Part shown: in pieces, positions 1 to 7,342 of the stretch
Layout: the number at the start of each line of letters is the position of its first letter
How positions within the stretch are numbered: the first letter of the stretch is position 1
From: Aggregatilineales bacterium
GTDB lineage: Bacteria > Chloroflexota > Anaerolineae > Aggregatilineales > Ch27
Direction: 5' to 3'
NCBI GenBank assembly: GCA_029976005.1
Contig: JARKOQ010000208.1
Span: 62,001 to 126,000 of the forward strand
Length of the DNA: 64,000 bases
Notes under the pieces: model-generated
Databases searched by the model: none
Told to the model about the DNA's origin: nothing
What the model saw: the letters and a program-made list of their open reading frames with translations, nothing else
Position numbers and translations under genes: made by a program

Positions 1-454
1 CGTCCATCTGTTCCAGCGGGCCAAACTCGGAGATGCGGTAGGTGTGATTGCCGATCAAGACCTGGTCGGTGACATCCTCGACGTACAGGTAACGGTACCA
101 GTCGTCGTACCAGAAGTCAGGTCCCCAGGGGATGTCCGCGATACGCTCCACGCCCGCCGCGCCGTCAACGGCGAAGCGGATGGTATCGTCTCCGCCGCTC
201 GTCGCGGTATCGAACCCGGCCCAGTACAGGTAGGCCGCGACGACCCGCGTGCCGGGTACGTTCAGGACGATGTCTCCCGCGCCGACAGTCTCCAGACCAA
301 CACCACCTGAGACGATGGCATAGCGACCTTCGGCCGCGAAGCGCACAACCAGCGGCGCATCGGCGCGCGCCAAACCGGCGGCGGTGGCGACCAGCACCAC
401 AACCAGTGCTATGGATGCAAACTGTAGCCAACGAAGGGAATACCGCGTAGGCAT
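1..454 (-). CDS. Secreted protein of unknown function (3' end outside window)
   Basis: The leftward frame opens at an ATG at 454 behind GGGGGA (458-463) and runs off the window edge, leaving about 151 residues. The first 30 residues look like a Sec signal peptide: Arg near the start, a hydrophobic core (IALVVVLVATAAG) and a plausible cut after ARA. The mature part is beta-rich and contains VVAAYLYWAG followed by an acidic, Trp/Tyr-rich stretch (PWGPDFWYDDWYRYLY). That 'AYLYW' signature recurs in surface proteins of Chloroflexota and archaea that I cannot name more precisely. No catalytic motif is visible in this part. The gene stands alone, divergent from the AAA+ ATPase gene, and has a structured leader described separately. 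The secretion call is good; the function is unknown. Confidence 0.75.
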   Translation of the reverse strand, partial: MPTRYSLRWLQFASIALVVVLVATAAGLARADAPLVVRFAAEGRYAIVSGGVGLETVGAGDIVLNVPGTRVVAAYLYWAGFDTATSGGDDTIRFAVDGAAGVERIADIPWGPDFWYDDWYRYLYVEDVTDQVLIGNHTYRISEFGPLEQMD

Positions 455-457
455 AGG

Positions 458-589
458 TCCCCCACTCTCTATTAAAAACGGGGAGGTGCAGCGGCGCACG
501 GGTAGGAGTATCTCAAAAACCCGTCTGCACCAGAAGTATTCGAGAATCATTTAAGTCTATAGCTGGATACTCCTCGTACCAGTGTACCA
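458..589 (-). promoter_or_regulatory. Promoter and pseudoknot-capable 5' leader of the secreted-protein gene
   Basis: Reading leftward, an extended -10 (TGG-TACACT, 589-581) predicts transcription from about 573. The RNA would begin with GGAGTATC (573-566), which is the exact complement of GATACTCC (512-505). The latter lies in the apical loop of a hairpin whose stems are GGTGCAG/CTGCACC (531-525 with 491-485) and ACGGGT/ACCCGT (524-519 with 503-498). This is pseudoknot topology. Immediately downstream, TCCCC (484-480) is complementary to the ribosome-binding site GGGGA (462-458). The arrangement resembles a translation-controlling riboswitch, but I cannot match it to a known class. Confidence 0.5.
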
Positions 590-788
590 TACATGCTCTT
601 ACCAATTGTGAGAAAATCATAAAAAAACTGTGATTCGGGTTCTGATATCTGGCGCGGGGGCGAGCCTGAGTCGGGGAATGGTTTGAAAAGTCCGTCAGAC
701 AGGGTGGGGTGACTGTCTCTGGGCGAGCAGCGGGCCTATACTGTTTCTTGGCCGGGCGATCGAGGTTTTAGGGGAAAGGGGCAACATC
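590..788 (+). promoter_or_regulatory. Upstream region of the AAA+ ATPase gene
   Basis: With the leader above, this makes up the 334-base gap between the divergent genes. It holds an AT-rich stretch (590-640) and, near the ATPase gene, a TATACT -10-like hexamer at 737-742 without a convincing -35. The ribosome-binding site of the ATPase gene is the purine run GGGGAAAGGGG just before the GTG at 789. I see no gene here. Confidence 0.35.
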
Positions 789-2069
789 GTGGTCTTGCGT
801 GAGGTGACGATCAAGGATGTGCTGGCCGCGGCCCAGACGGTGGAAGAACTGGGAATCCCGGTTTCGCTGGTCAATGACCTGCTGCTGCGGGTGATCTACA
901 ACGAGGGGCACGTCAGCCTGGGGCGCGCGGCCGAAGTCATTCGCATTCACGGGCGCGCGCTGGATGGCTTGCTGGAGCAGATGCAGTACGAGCACATCGT
1001 TGAGGTGGCCTCCGCAGGGGCGATGGGCCGCATGAGCTACGTCTATACGCTGACGGATACCGGCCGGGCGCGGGCGCGGGACGCTTTCGAGCGCAGCCAG
1101 TACGTTGGCCCGGCTCCGGTTTCGCTGGAGCGCTACCAGATCGCCGTAACCCTCCAGACGGAGAGCCGGGAGGTGGTCAGCCCGGACGTGGTCAAGCAGG
1201 CGCTCAGTGAGATGGTGCTGCCGGAAGATTTTCACCGGCGGATTGGCCCGGCGCTCAACATGGGCAAATCCCTGTTCCTGTATGGACCGCCGGGCAACGG
1301 CAAGACCAGCGTGGCCCAGATCATGGCCCGGCTGATCGGCGGCGAGAGTCCGATCTACCTGCCGTTCGCGGTAACGGTCGGCGGGCAGATCATCACCATC
1401 TACGATCCACTGGTGCACCGGCCGCTGTCCACCGCCGCCGGGAAATCGGGCGAGCTGGGTATTGACCGGCGCTGGTCCCTGTTCCAGCGACCGGCGGTGA
1501 TGGTCGGCGGCGAGCTGACCCTGGAGGCGCTCGACCTGCGTTTCGACCCGGTGGCAAAGTACTACGAGGCCCCGGTGCAGATGAAGGCCAACGGCGGCAT
1601 GCTGCTCATCGACGATTTCGGCCGCCAGCAGATCAGTCCCTCCCAACTCCTCAACCGCTGGATCGTGCCGCTGGAGACCGGGATCGACTTCCTCCGGCTG
1701 CGCACCGGGCAGGCGATGGAAGTGCCCTTCCGCCAGATGCTCGTCTTCAGCACCAACCTGGACCCGGAGAAGCTGGTCGACGATGCCTTCGCCCGCCGCA
1801 TTCAGATGAAGGTCTGCGTGGAAAGCCCGGATGCCAATCGCTACTACCAGATTTTCAGTCTGAGCTGCCAGGAGATGGGCTTCCCCTTTGACAAGGAGGC
1901 GTTCGTTCACCTGGTGCAACAGTGGTATCGCGCCCAGAACCGCGAGATGCAGGCCGTCCACCCGCGCGACATCCTGCGGATCGCGGCTGCCGTGTGCGAC
2001 TACGAGGGCGTGCCGCGCCAGCTCACCCCGGCTCTGATCGACGAAGCCTGCCGGAGTTACTTCGTGTAG
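789..2069 (+). CDS. AAA+ family ATPase with N-terminal helical/winged-helix-like region
   Basis: This 426-residue protein starts at GTG 789 behind GGGGAAAGGGG. Residues 1-110 are helical with a winged-helix look (VSLVNDLLLRVIYNEGHVSL...YTLTDTGRARA). The ATPase core follows: Walker A GPPGNGKTS at 166-174, Walker B MLLIDDF at 271-277, a sensor-1-like STNLDP at 321-326, and candidate arginine fingers R336/R337 in FARRIQ. Proteins of this build, often annotated only as 'ATP-binding protein' or tentatively linked to type IV pili, occur in Chloroflexota and Actinobacteria. No pilus gene lies nearby, so I leave the role open. It could act as a remodelling ATPase on a protein partner. A strong terminator closes the gene. 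Confidence 0.8.
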   Translation: MVLREVTIKDVLAAAQTVEELGIPVSLVNDLLLRVIYNEGHVSLGRAAEVIRIHGRALDGLLEQMQYEHIVEVASAGAMGRMSYVYTLTDTGRARARDAFERSQYVGPAPVSLERYQIAVTLQTESREVVSPDVVKQALSEMVLPEDFHRRIGPALNMGKSLFLYGPPGNGKTSVAQIMARLIGGESPIYLPFAVTVGGQIITIYDPLVHRPLSTAAGKSGELGIDRRWSLFQRPAVMVGGELTLEALDLRFDPVAKYYEAPVQMKANGGMLLIDDFGRQQISPSQLLNRWIVPLETGIDFLRLRTGQAMEVPFRQMLVFSTNLDPEKLVDDAFARRIQMKVCVESPDANRYYQIFSLSCQEMGFPFDKEAFVHLVQQWYRAQNREMQAVHPRDILRIAAAVCDYEGVPRQLTPALIDEACRSYFV

Positions 2070-2097
2070 TCCTCATCAACCGATCTGGAATGTACCA

Positions 2098-2126
2098 GGC
2101 CGCCCGGCAGATGGGCGGCCTTTTTT
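2098..2126 (+). terminator. Intrinsic terminator of the AAA+ ATPase gene
   Basis: A perfect 8-bp stem GGCCGCCC/GGGCGGCC with a 7-base loop is followed directly by six T. The T-run exists only on the plus strand, so it serves the rightward ATPase gene and not the convergent zinc-ribbon gene. Confidence 0.9.
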
Positions 2127-2135
2127 GCGGCCGGA

Positions 2136-3668
2136 TCAGGAGGTTTTCTCGCGGGAGCCGAGCGCGACCTTGCCCGTCTGCCCGTTGACGAGCACCGGCT
2201 GGCGGTCGCCGTCCTCCTCCAGCAGGAAGCCGATCCAGACCGGTAGCAGGGCGAAGCGGTAGGTCAAAAACTGGGTGGCGGCGTGGGTTTGCAGGCGGCC
2301 CGGATCGTCATCGTTGTTGTAGCCGCGCGGCTTGTTGATCCGCAGGCCCGGCTCCGCCTGGCGACAGGCCTGGCGGGTAAGGCGGGTGCGCACGTCGATC
2401 GAGGCCTGGGGCAGATCGACGCTGTACAGCAAGGCGGGATAGGTCGCCAGCAGGCGCGGATCGTAGTCCACGCCGCGCCGCAGGTCGAACGGCTCGATCT
2501 TCTCCAGTAGCTCGCGGGAGGGGGCCGGCGCGGCCAGGTAAGGCACGTCGCTGAGCAGGACGGGGTGCTTGCCGTGGGCCGGGGCGCTGGTCCACGACCA
2601 GGTCACCACCATGTCGGCGTCAAAAACCCAGAAGGGCAGGTAGACTCCTTCCAGGCTGATCCGGTCGACCGCATCCGCGAACAGGCGAGTCAGGCGGCGC
2701 ATGCCGCTGGTGAGGTGCTCGCTGATGGCGGCCCCGGCCTGGTCGCCGCTGACGCTGAAGGGCACGATCAGATCGGGCTGCTCGAAACGCAGGTTGACGT
2801 TCTCCTGAAGGACGTGCCGGGACTGGCAGAAGCGGCAGGTGCTGGTCAGGGTCTGGCGGGAGAGCGTGGTGATCGCCCCGCACGAATCGCAGCGCAGCCA
2901 GCGCGTCCCGATGTTCCAGGCCACGGCCTCTTGCTTGCGCTTGAGGTTGCCCTGGAGCAGGGTTTCGTGCCGGTCGGTGCGGGCCAGGTCGTCGGCGTCG
3001 AGGACGCGGTAGCCGCAGTGGTGGCAGACCACCTCCTTGTTGTGTTCGAGGTAGGTCAACTGGCCCCCGCACTGCGGGCACTTGAGGGTCTGGGCCGCGA
3101 GCTGGCCCGGCTCCGGCTGGGACGGGCCGGATGGCGCGGCCGTTTCTGCCAGGCTGCCGTCCAGGCGGGCCAGGGTGTGCATGGCCAGGGTATGGCCGGG
3201 CTGGCTGGCGAGGACGTGTTCCAGGCAGGCGCGCTGCTCTTCGGCGTCCTCCGCCAGGGCGGCGAGTTGGAGCCAGCCGTCGGCGTAGTCAGGGCTGATC
3301 TCCAGCGCGGCTTTCAGGGCGCGGTAGGCGGCCTGCCGCCGGCCCTGGGCCAGAGCATACATGACCGTCTCCAGCCGCCCGCGCATCCGCACCTTTTCGA
3401 AGTCGTTGAGCTGTTCGGGCAGCGCGTCGAGGTCCATCCCGACCGGTACATCGAAGGCAATCGGCGGACGCTTGCCGGAGGAAAAGACCGTGGGGGTGGC
3501 CGGATCGGCCTGAGCCGGCGGGGCGGGGGGAAGCGCCGCCAGCGGTTCCGGCGCGGCAGGCGACGGCGCGTCATCCTCGTACAGCCGGTGGCCGCAGCTC
3601 TCGCAGCGCATCGTGCCGATGGCCCAATCGAACACCAGGCGATCCTGATGGCAGCGCGGGCAGTTCAT
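2136..3668 (-). CDS. Multi-zinc-ribbon protein with a TPR-like segment
   Basis: I chose the ATG at 3668 (MNCPRCHQDRLVFDW...) because AGGGGGAGG lies just upstream; an in-frame start 13 codons earlier lacks this. The 510-residue protein has three CxxC-type zinc ribbons. One is at the N-terminus (CPRC...CESC), one near residue 200 (CPQC...CHHC), and one about 55 residues later (CDSC...CRFC). A helical, TPR-like segment (residues about 85-170) lies between the first and second, after a Pro/Ala-rich linker. The C-terminal half is a beta-rich domain with many aromatic residues and ends in EEDGDRQPVLVNGQTGKVALG. Similar proteins are annotated as 'zinc ribbon domain-containing'. No enzymatic signature is visible; nucleic-acid or protein binding is a guess. 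Confidence 0.75.
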   Translation of the reverse strand: MNCPRCHQDRLVFDWAIGTMRCESCGHRLYEDDAPSPAAPEPLAALPPAPPAQADPATPTVFSSGKRPPIAFDVPVGMDLDALPEQLNDFEKVRMRGRLETVMYALAQGRRQAAYRALKAALEISPDYADGWLQLAALAEDAEEQRACLEHVLASQPGHTLAMHTLARLDGSLAETAAPSGPSQPEPGQLAAQTLKCPQCGGQLTYLEHNKEVVCHHCGYRVLDADDLARTDRHETLLQGNLKRKQEAVAWNIGTRWLRCDSCGAITTLSRQTLTSTCRFCQSRHVLQENVNLRFEQPDLIVPFSVSGDQAGAAISEHLTSGMRRLTRLFADAVDRISLEGVYLPFWVFDADMVVTWSWTSAPAHGKHPVLLSDVPYLAAPAPSRELLEKIEPFDLRRGVDYDPRLLATYPALLYSVDLPQASIDVRTRLTRQACRQAEPGLRINKPRGYNNDDDPGRLQTHAATQFLTYRFALLPVWIGFLLEEDGDRQPVLVNGQTGKVALGSREKTS

Positions 3669-3937
3669 CCCAGCCTCCCCCTGCTCAATCCAGCGTCCGC
3701 CTCTCATTGTAGCATGAGGCGGCGCGTGTCAGCCGGATGTCAGAAAAGCGGAGGCCAGAGACCGGGAGTCCAGAGGCCAGAGAAAGCGAGTCGGTATAGC
3801 CGAACCTGGATCAGAAGATCACACACTCTGTTTTTACTAATAACCGATAACTAAGAACTGAGAACTGTTTCTCGACGCCTGACGGGGCGCGTGTTACGCT
3901 TGGGGTGCGCACAATGGGAAGGATACGAGGAACAGGC
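3669..3937. repeat. Intergenic stretch with short tandem-like repeats
   Basis: This gap lies between the divergent zinc-ribbon gene and hutH. It contains two copies of AGGCCAGAGA (near 3750 and 3773) and a run of degenerate 10-mers reading CCGATAACTAAGAACTGAGAACTG (3845-3867 region). Such 'aactgagaact' runs resemble dispersed intergenic repeats. A short GAGG ribosome-binding site precedes hutH. No gene is seen. Confidence 0.4.
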
Positions 3938-5503
3938 ATGGCGAAGACGATCATCCTCGACGGCGAAAGCCTGAAGATTGAAGATGTATGGGCGGTGGCG
4001 GTGGAAGGCGCGGATGCCGTCCTGGGCGACGAGGCCCGGCGGCGCGTCCAGACCTGCCACGAGGCGGTGCTGCGTCTGGTGGCCGAGGGCGAAATCGCCT
4101 ACGGAGTCACGACCGGGTTCGGCGCGTTCAAGCGCAAGCTGATCGCCCCGGAGCAGACGGCGGCCTTGCAGGTCAACCTGCTGCGCAGCCACGCGGCGGG
4201 GGTCGGGCCGCTGGCCGACGAGGAGACCCTGCGCGCCATGCTCCTGGTGCGGGCCAACACGCTGGCGAAAGGCTATTCCGGGGTGCGGCCGGTCGTGATC
4301 GACACCCTGCTTGAATTGATGCGCAAGCGGGTCTATCCGGTCGTGCCGGTGCAGGGATCGCTGGGGGCCAGCGGCGATCTGGCTCCGCTGGCGCATCTGG
4401 CCCTGGTGCTGATCGGCGAGGGGGAAGCCGTGATCGACGGCGAGCGCCTGCCGGGGGACGAAGCCCTGCGCCGGGCCGGAATCCCGCCCCTGACCCTGCT
4501 GGCCAAGGAAGGACTGGCCCTGCTCAACGGCACGGCCTTCATGACGGCTCTGGGGGCGCTGACCACGCTGCGGGCCGAGCGCCTGGTCTGCGCGGCGGAC
4601 GTGGCCGGGGCGCTCAGCCTGGAGGCCCTGCGCGGGACTCCGGCTGCCTTCGACGCGCGGCTGGTTGCGGTGCGGCCGCACCCGCGTGCCATCGACGCGG
4701 CCTACCACCTGCGCCGGCTGCTGGCGGGCAGCACCTTCCTGCGCCCGCACGATCCGGCCGACATCCAGGATGCCTACTCGCTGCGCTGCATGCCCCAGGT
4801 GCACGGCGCGGTGCGCGATGCGGTCGCTTACGCCAACTGGGTGCTCAACATCGAGCTGAATTCCGCAACCGACAATCCCCTGGTCTTCGTGGACGAGACC
4901 GGCCACGCCGACGTGATCAGCGGCGGCAACTTCCACGGCGCGCCGGTGGCGATGGCGATGGACTACCTGGCGATGGCCCTGACCGACCTGGGCAGCATCA
5001 GCGAGCGGCGGCAGGCCCGGCTGGTCGATCCGACCAAACACGACGGCGCGCTGCCCCTCTTCCTGACCGAGCACGGCGGCCTGGAGAACGGCCTGATGAT
5101 CGCCCAGTACACGTCCGCCGCGCTCGTCTCCGAGAACAAGGTGCTGTCTCATCCAGCGGTGGTCGATAACATGTCTACCTCGGCCGACGTGGAGGATCAC
5201 GTCAGCATGGGGGCGACGGCCACCCGCCAGGCCCACGAGGTGCTGGTCAACACCGAGACCGTGATCGCGATCGAGCTGCTGTGCGCGGCCCAGGCGGCCG
5301 ACTTCCGGCGGCGATCCCTGCCGGCCGACGCGCGGCTGGGGGAGGGCACCCAGGTCGCCTACGACCTGATCCGCTCGGTCGTCCAGTTCTGGGATCACGA
5401 CCACATCCTCGCGCCGGACATCCAGGCCGTGCACCGCCTGGTGCGCAAGGGCAAGCTGATGGCCGCCGTAACGGCTCAGGTCGGCGGGCCGAAGGCGCCC
5501 TAA
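3938..5503 (+). CDS. hutH: Histidine ammonia-lyase
   Basis: This enzyme deaminates L-histidine to trans-urocanate, the first step of histidine degradation, in the cytoplasm as a homotetramer. The 521-residue frame (ATG 3938, MAKTIILDG) carries the MIO-forming Ala-Ser-Gly at 144-146 within GSLGASGDLAPLAHLAL, the catalytic Tyr in IAYGVTTGFG (Y55), and the SGGNFHG and Q..YS family motifs. Length matches the family (about 510). An in-frame ATG 11 codons upstream is less likely because the family's N-terminus starts at the chosen Met. No hutU, hutI or hutG is nearby, so the rest of the pathway must lie elsewhere. Related aromatic-amino-acid lyases share the fold, but the His-lyase motifs fit best. 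Confidence 0.93.
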   Translation: MAKTIILDGESLKIEDVWAVAVEGADAVLGDEARRRVQTCHEAVLRLVAEGEIAYGVTTGFGAFKRKLIAPEQTAALQVNLLRSHAAGVGPLADEETLRAMLLVRANTLAKGYSGVRPVVIDTLLELMRKRVYPVVPVQGSLGASGDLAPLAHLALVLIGEGEAVIDGERLPGDEALRRAGIPPLTLLAKEGLALLNGTAFMTALGALTTLRAERLVCAADVAGALSLEALRGTPAAFDARLVAVRPHPRAIDAAYHLRRLLAGSTFLRPHDPADIQDAYSLRCMPQVHGAVRDAVAYANWVLNIELNSATDNPLVFVDETGHADVISGGNFHGAPVAMAMDYLAMALTDLGSISERRQARLVDPTKHDGALPLFLTEHGGLENGLMIAQYTSAALVSENKVLSHPAVVDNMSTSADVEDHVSMGATATRQAHEVLVNTETVIAIELLCAAQAADFRRRSLPADARLGEGTQVAYDLIRSVVQFWDHDHILAPDIQAVHRLVRKGKLMAAVTAQVGGPKAP

Positions 5504-5513
5504 AAGCATTTCT

Positions 5514-5594
5514 GAACCGCCAAGACGCAAAGAGCGCCAAGGAAAAGCATGTTGGTTTGTGCCTTTCTTTGCGTCCTCCGCGCCTTTGCGGTTC
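5514..5594. repeat. Imperfect inverted repeat (CCGCCAAGACGCAAAG type)
   Basis: The left arm GAACCGCCAAGACGCAAAG (5514-5532, continuing AGCGCCAAGG) and a right arm ending CGCGCCTTTGCGGTTC (5579-5594) are imperfect reverse complements around a short centre. The element sits directly behind hutH. It resembles the elements at 29930-30040 and 46868-46929 in base composition and unit structure. It is probably a dispersed intergenic repeat. Confidence 0.6.
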
Positions 5595-5697
5595 GATTGT
5601 CTGTTTGCCGTCTCTAATGCGGCAACCCTCTCCTGGATTTCCCCGTATAGCATTGCAGCGATGAGACATAACGAAGTTCTTGATTGGGGGGAGAGGC

Positions 5698-6672
5698 ATG
5701 AAGGCGATCGTTTGCACGAAGTATGGTTCCCCGGATGTTTTGCAGTTCCAGGAAGTGGACACACCCGCACCTAAGGACGATGAAGTCCTGATCCGCGTGC
5801 ATGCCGCATCCGTCAACTCGCGGGACTTGCGCCGGATGAGAGCCAATCCACCCTTCATCCGCCTGATGAAAGGCGGCCTGCTGCGGCCCAGCCAGCCGAT
5901 CCTCGGCGCGGACATGGCCGGGCATGTGGAGACGGTGGGTGCCAGCGTCCGGCAGTTCAAGCCGGGGGATGCGGTTTTCGGGTACCTGTCCAGGTATGGG
6001 GGGAAGACCCTGGCCGAATACGTTTGCGCCGGGGAGGACGAGATCGCGCTGAAACCCGCCAATCTATCTTTCGAGCAAGCCGCAGCCGCGCCGCTGGCGG
6101 CGATCACGGCCTTGCAGGGTCTGCGGGACAAAGGCAATATCCAGCCAGGCCAACGGGTGGCAATCCAGGGCGCATCGGGCGGGGTGGGAACGTTCGCGGT
6201 GCAGATCGCGAAAGCGTTCGGGGCTGAAGTCACGGGCGTATGCAGCACGAAGAACCTGGATATGGTGCGCGCGCTTGGAGCGGATTATGTCGTCGATTAC
6301 ACCCAAGAAGATTTCACGCGGAATGGGCGGCAGTACGACCTGATTCTGGCGGTGAACGGCGCGCACCCGATCAGGGACTATCTGCGGGCGCTGACTCCGG
6401 CGGGCACGCTCGTCATCGTTGGCGGGGCGATGTCGCAATTGTTCCAGGCGGGACTGCGCGGACGGCGGAATGCACAGTCCGGCGGCCAGAAGGTTACCAT
6501 TCTCACGCTCGTGGACGGCCGGAAGGATTTGGGCCTGGTGAAGGAATTCCTGGAAGCCGGGAAGCTCATGCCCGTGATCGACGCCTGCTACCCGTTGAGC
6601 GAAACCGCCGACGCCTTCCGGTACTTCGAGGAAGTGCACGCCCAAGGCAAAGTTGTCATCACGACCGTCTGA
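5698..6672 (+). CDS. NAD(P)H-dependent quinone reductase-like MDR oxidoreductase
   Basis: The ATG at 5698 follows the ribosome-binding site GGGGGGAGAGG. The 324-residue protein is a medium-chain dehydrogenase/reductase without the structural zinc loop. It has a GroES-like N-terminal half (ILGADMAGHVETVG) and a Rossmann half with the nucleotide motif GASGGVGTFAVQIAKAFGA (about 156-174). It also has the family's LGADYVVDYTQEDF segment. Such enzymes reduce quinones or alpha,beta-unsaturated carbonyls with NADPH in the cytoplasm. The substrate cannot be read from sequence. The gene stands alone between a repeat and a convergent terminator. Confidence 0.88.
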   Translation: MKAIVCTKYGSPDVLQFQEVDTPAPKDDEVLIRVHAASVNSRDLRRMRANPPFIRLMKGGLLRPSQPILGADMAGHVETVGASVRQFKPGDAVFGYLSRYGGKTLAEYVCAGEDEIALKPANLSFEQAAAAPLAAITALQGLRDKGNIQPGQRVAIQGASGGVGTFAVQIAKAFGAEVTGVCSTKNLDMVRALGADYVVDYTQEDFTRNGRQYDLILAVNGAHPIRDYLRALTPAGTLVIVGGAMSQLFQAGLRGRRNAQSGGQKVTILTLVDGRKDLGLVKEFLEAGKLMPVIDACYPLSETADAFRYFEEVHAQGKVVITTV

Positions 6673-6678
6673 AACGAT

Positions 6679-6718
6679 GCCTCCGATCCGACGCCTTTGC
6701 GAGGGTCAGATCGGAGGC
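6679..6718. terminator. Bidirectional hairpin between convergent genes
   Basis: GCCTCCGATC (6679-6688) and GATCGGAGGC (6709-6718) form a perfect 10-bp stem with a 20-base loop between the stop codons of the MDR gene and the exonuclease gene. Tails are only weakly T-rich (TCTCTCT on plus, ATCGTTTC on minus), so termination may be moderate. Confidence 0.65.
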
Positions 6719-6730
6719 TCTCTGAGCTGC

Positions 6731-7312
6731 CTAGAACAGCGATGGTTGGGTCGGGCGGGCTTCGGCGGCCATTTTTTGCAGCAGGTAGAGCGTCATGTGG
6801 CAGTCGGCGGCGGCGCGGTGTGCGTTGATGACCTGGACGCTCTCCGCCTTGCAGGCCTGGCCGAGGGCCACGTAACGTTCCTTCTGGCGGAAGGCGGCAT
6901 AGGCCCGCATGGCGCACCACCATTCGCGGGGGGCAAGCTCCGCCAGGCCGTGCTGGCGGCAGACCGCGCGCAGGATGTTCAGCTCGAAGGTGTAGTTGTA
7001 CGAGACGACGATCTGGCCGTTGAGCAGGCGCACCAGGTCTGGGTAGACCTCTGGGAAGGTGGGCGAGAAGCTCACGTCGCTGTTGCGGATGCCGTGGATG
7101 GCCGAGGCGTCCGGCGGGATCGGGTTGCGCGGTTTGATCAGGGTATTCAACAGCGTCTCGTCGCGGTGACTGACGACGGCGACCTCGACTGCTTCGACCG
7201 CCGGGTTGTCGTCCAGGCCGGTCGTCTCCAGGTCGATCAGCACGCAGCCGTCGCGCAGCAGGTCCGCCGTCGCCTGGGCGATCTCGGTCGGGCTCATGAT
7301 CTGAAAGTCCAT
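6731..7312 (-). CDS. DEDDh-type 3'-5' exonuclease (DnaQ/RNase T fold)
   Basis: This 193-residue protein starts at ATG 7312 behind AGAGGAAACAAC. ExoI motif DLETTGL is at 27-33 and the ExoIII motif His165-x4-Asp170 (HRAAAD) identifies a DEDDh enzyme. In the ExoII position, where N..FD is typical, the sequence reads YNYTFELNIL with Glu110 instead of Asp. This may keep metal binding or may reduce activity. The protein is a stand-alone exonuclease domain, likely acting on DNA or RNA 3' ends. It is the last gene of a leftward group, 30 bases after the MFS gene. Confidence 0.85.
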   Translation of the reverse strand: MDFQIMSPTEIAQATADLLRDGCVLIDLETTGLDDNPAVEAVEVAVVSHRDETLLNTLIKPRNPIPPDASAIHGIRNSDVSFSPTFPEVYPDLVRLLNGQIVVSYNYTFELNILRAVCRQHGLAELAPREWWCAMRAYAAFRQKERYVALGQACKAESVQVINAHRAAADCHMTLYLLQKMAAEARPTQPSLF

Positions 7313-7342
7313 GTTGTTTCCTCTTCTTTTTCCCGGATGGGA

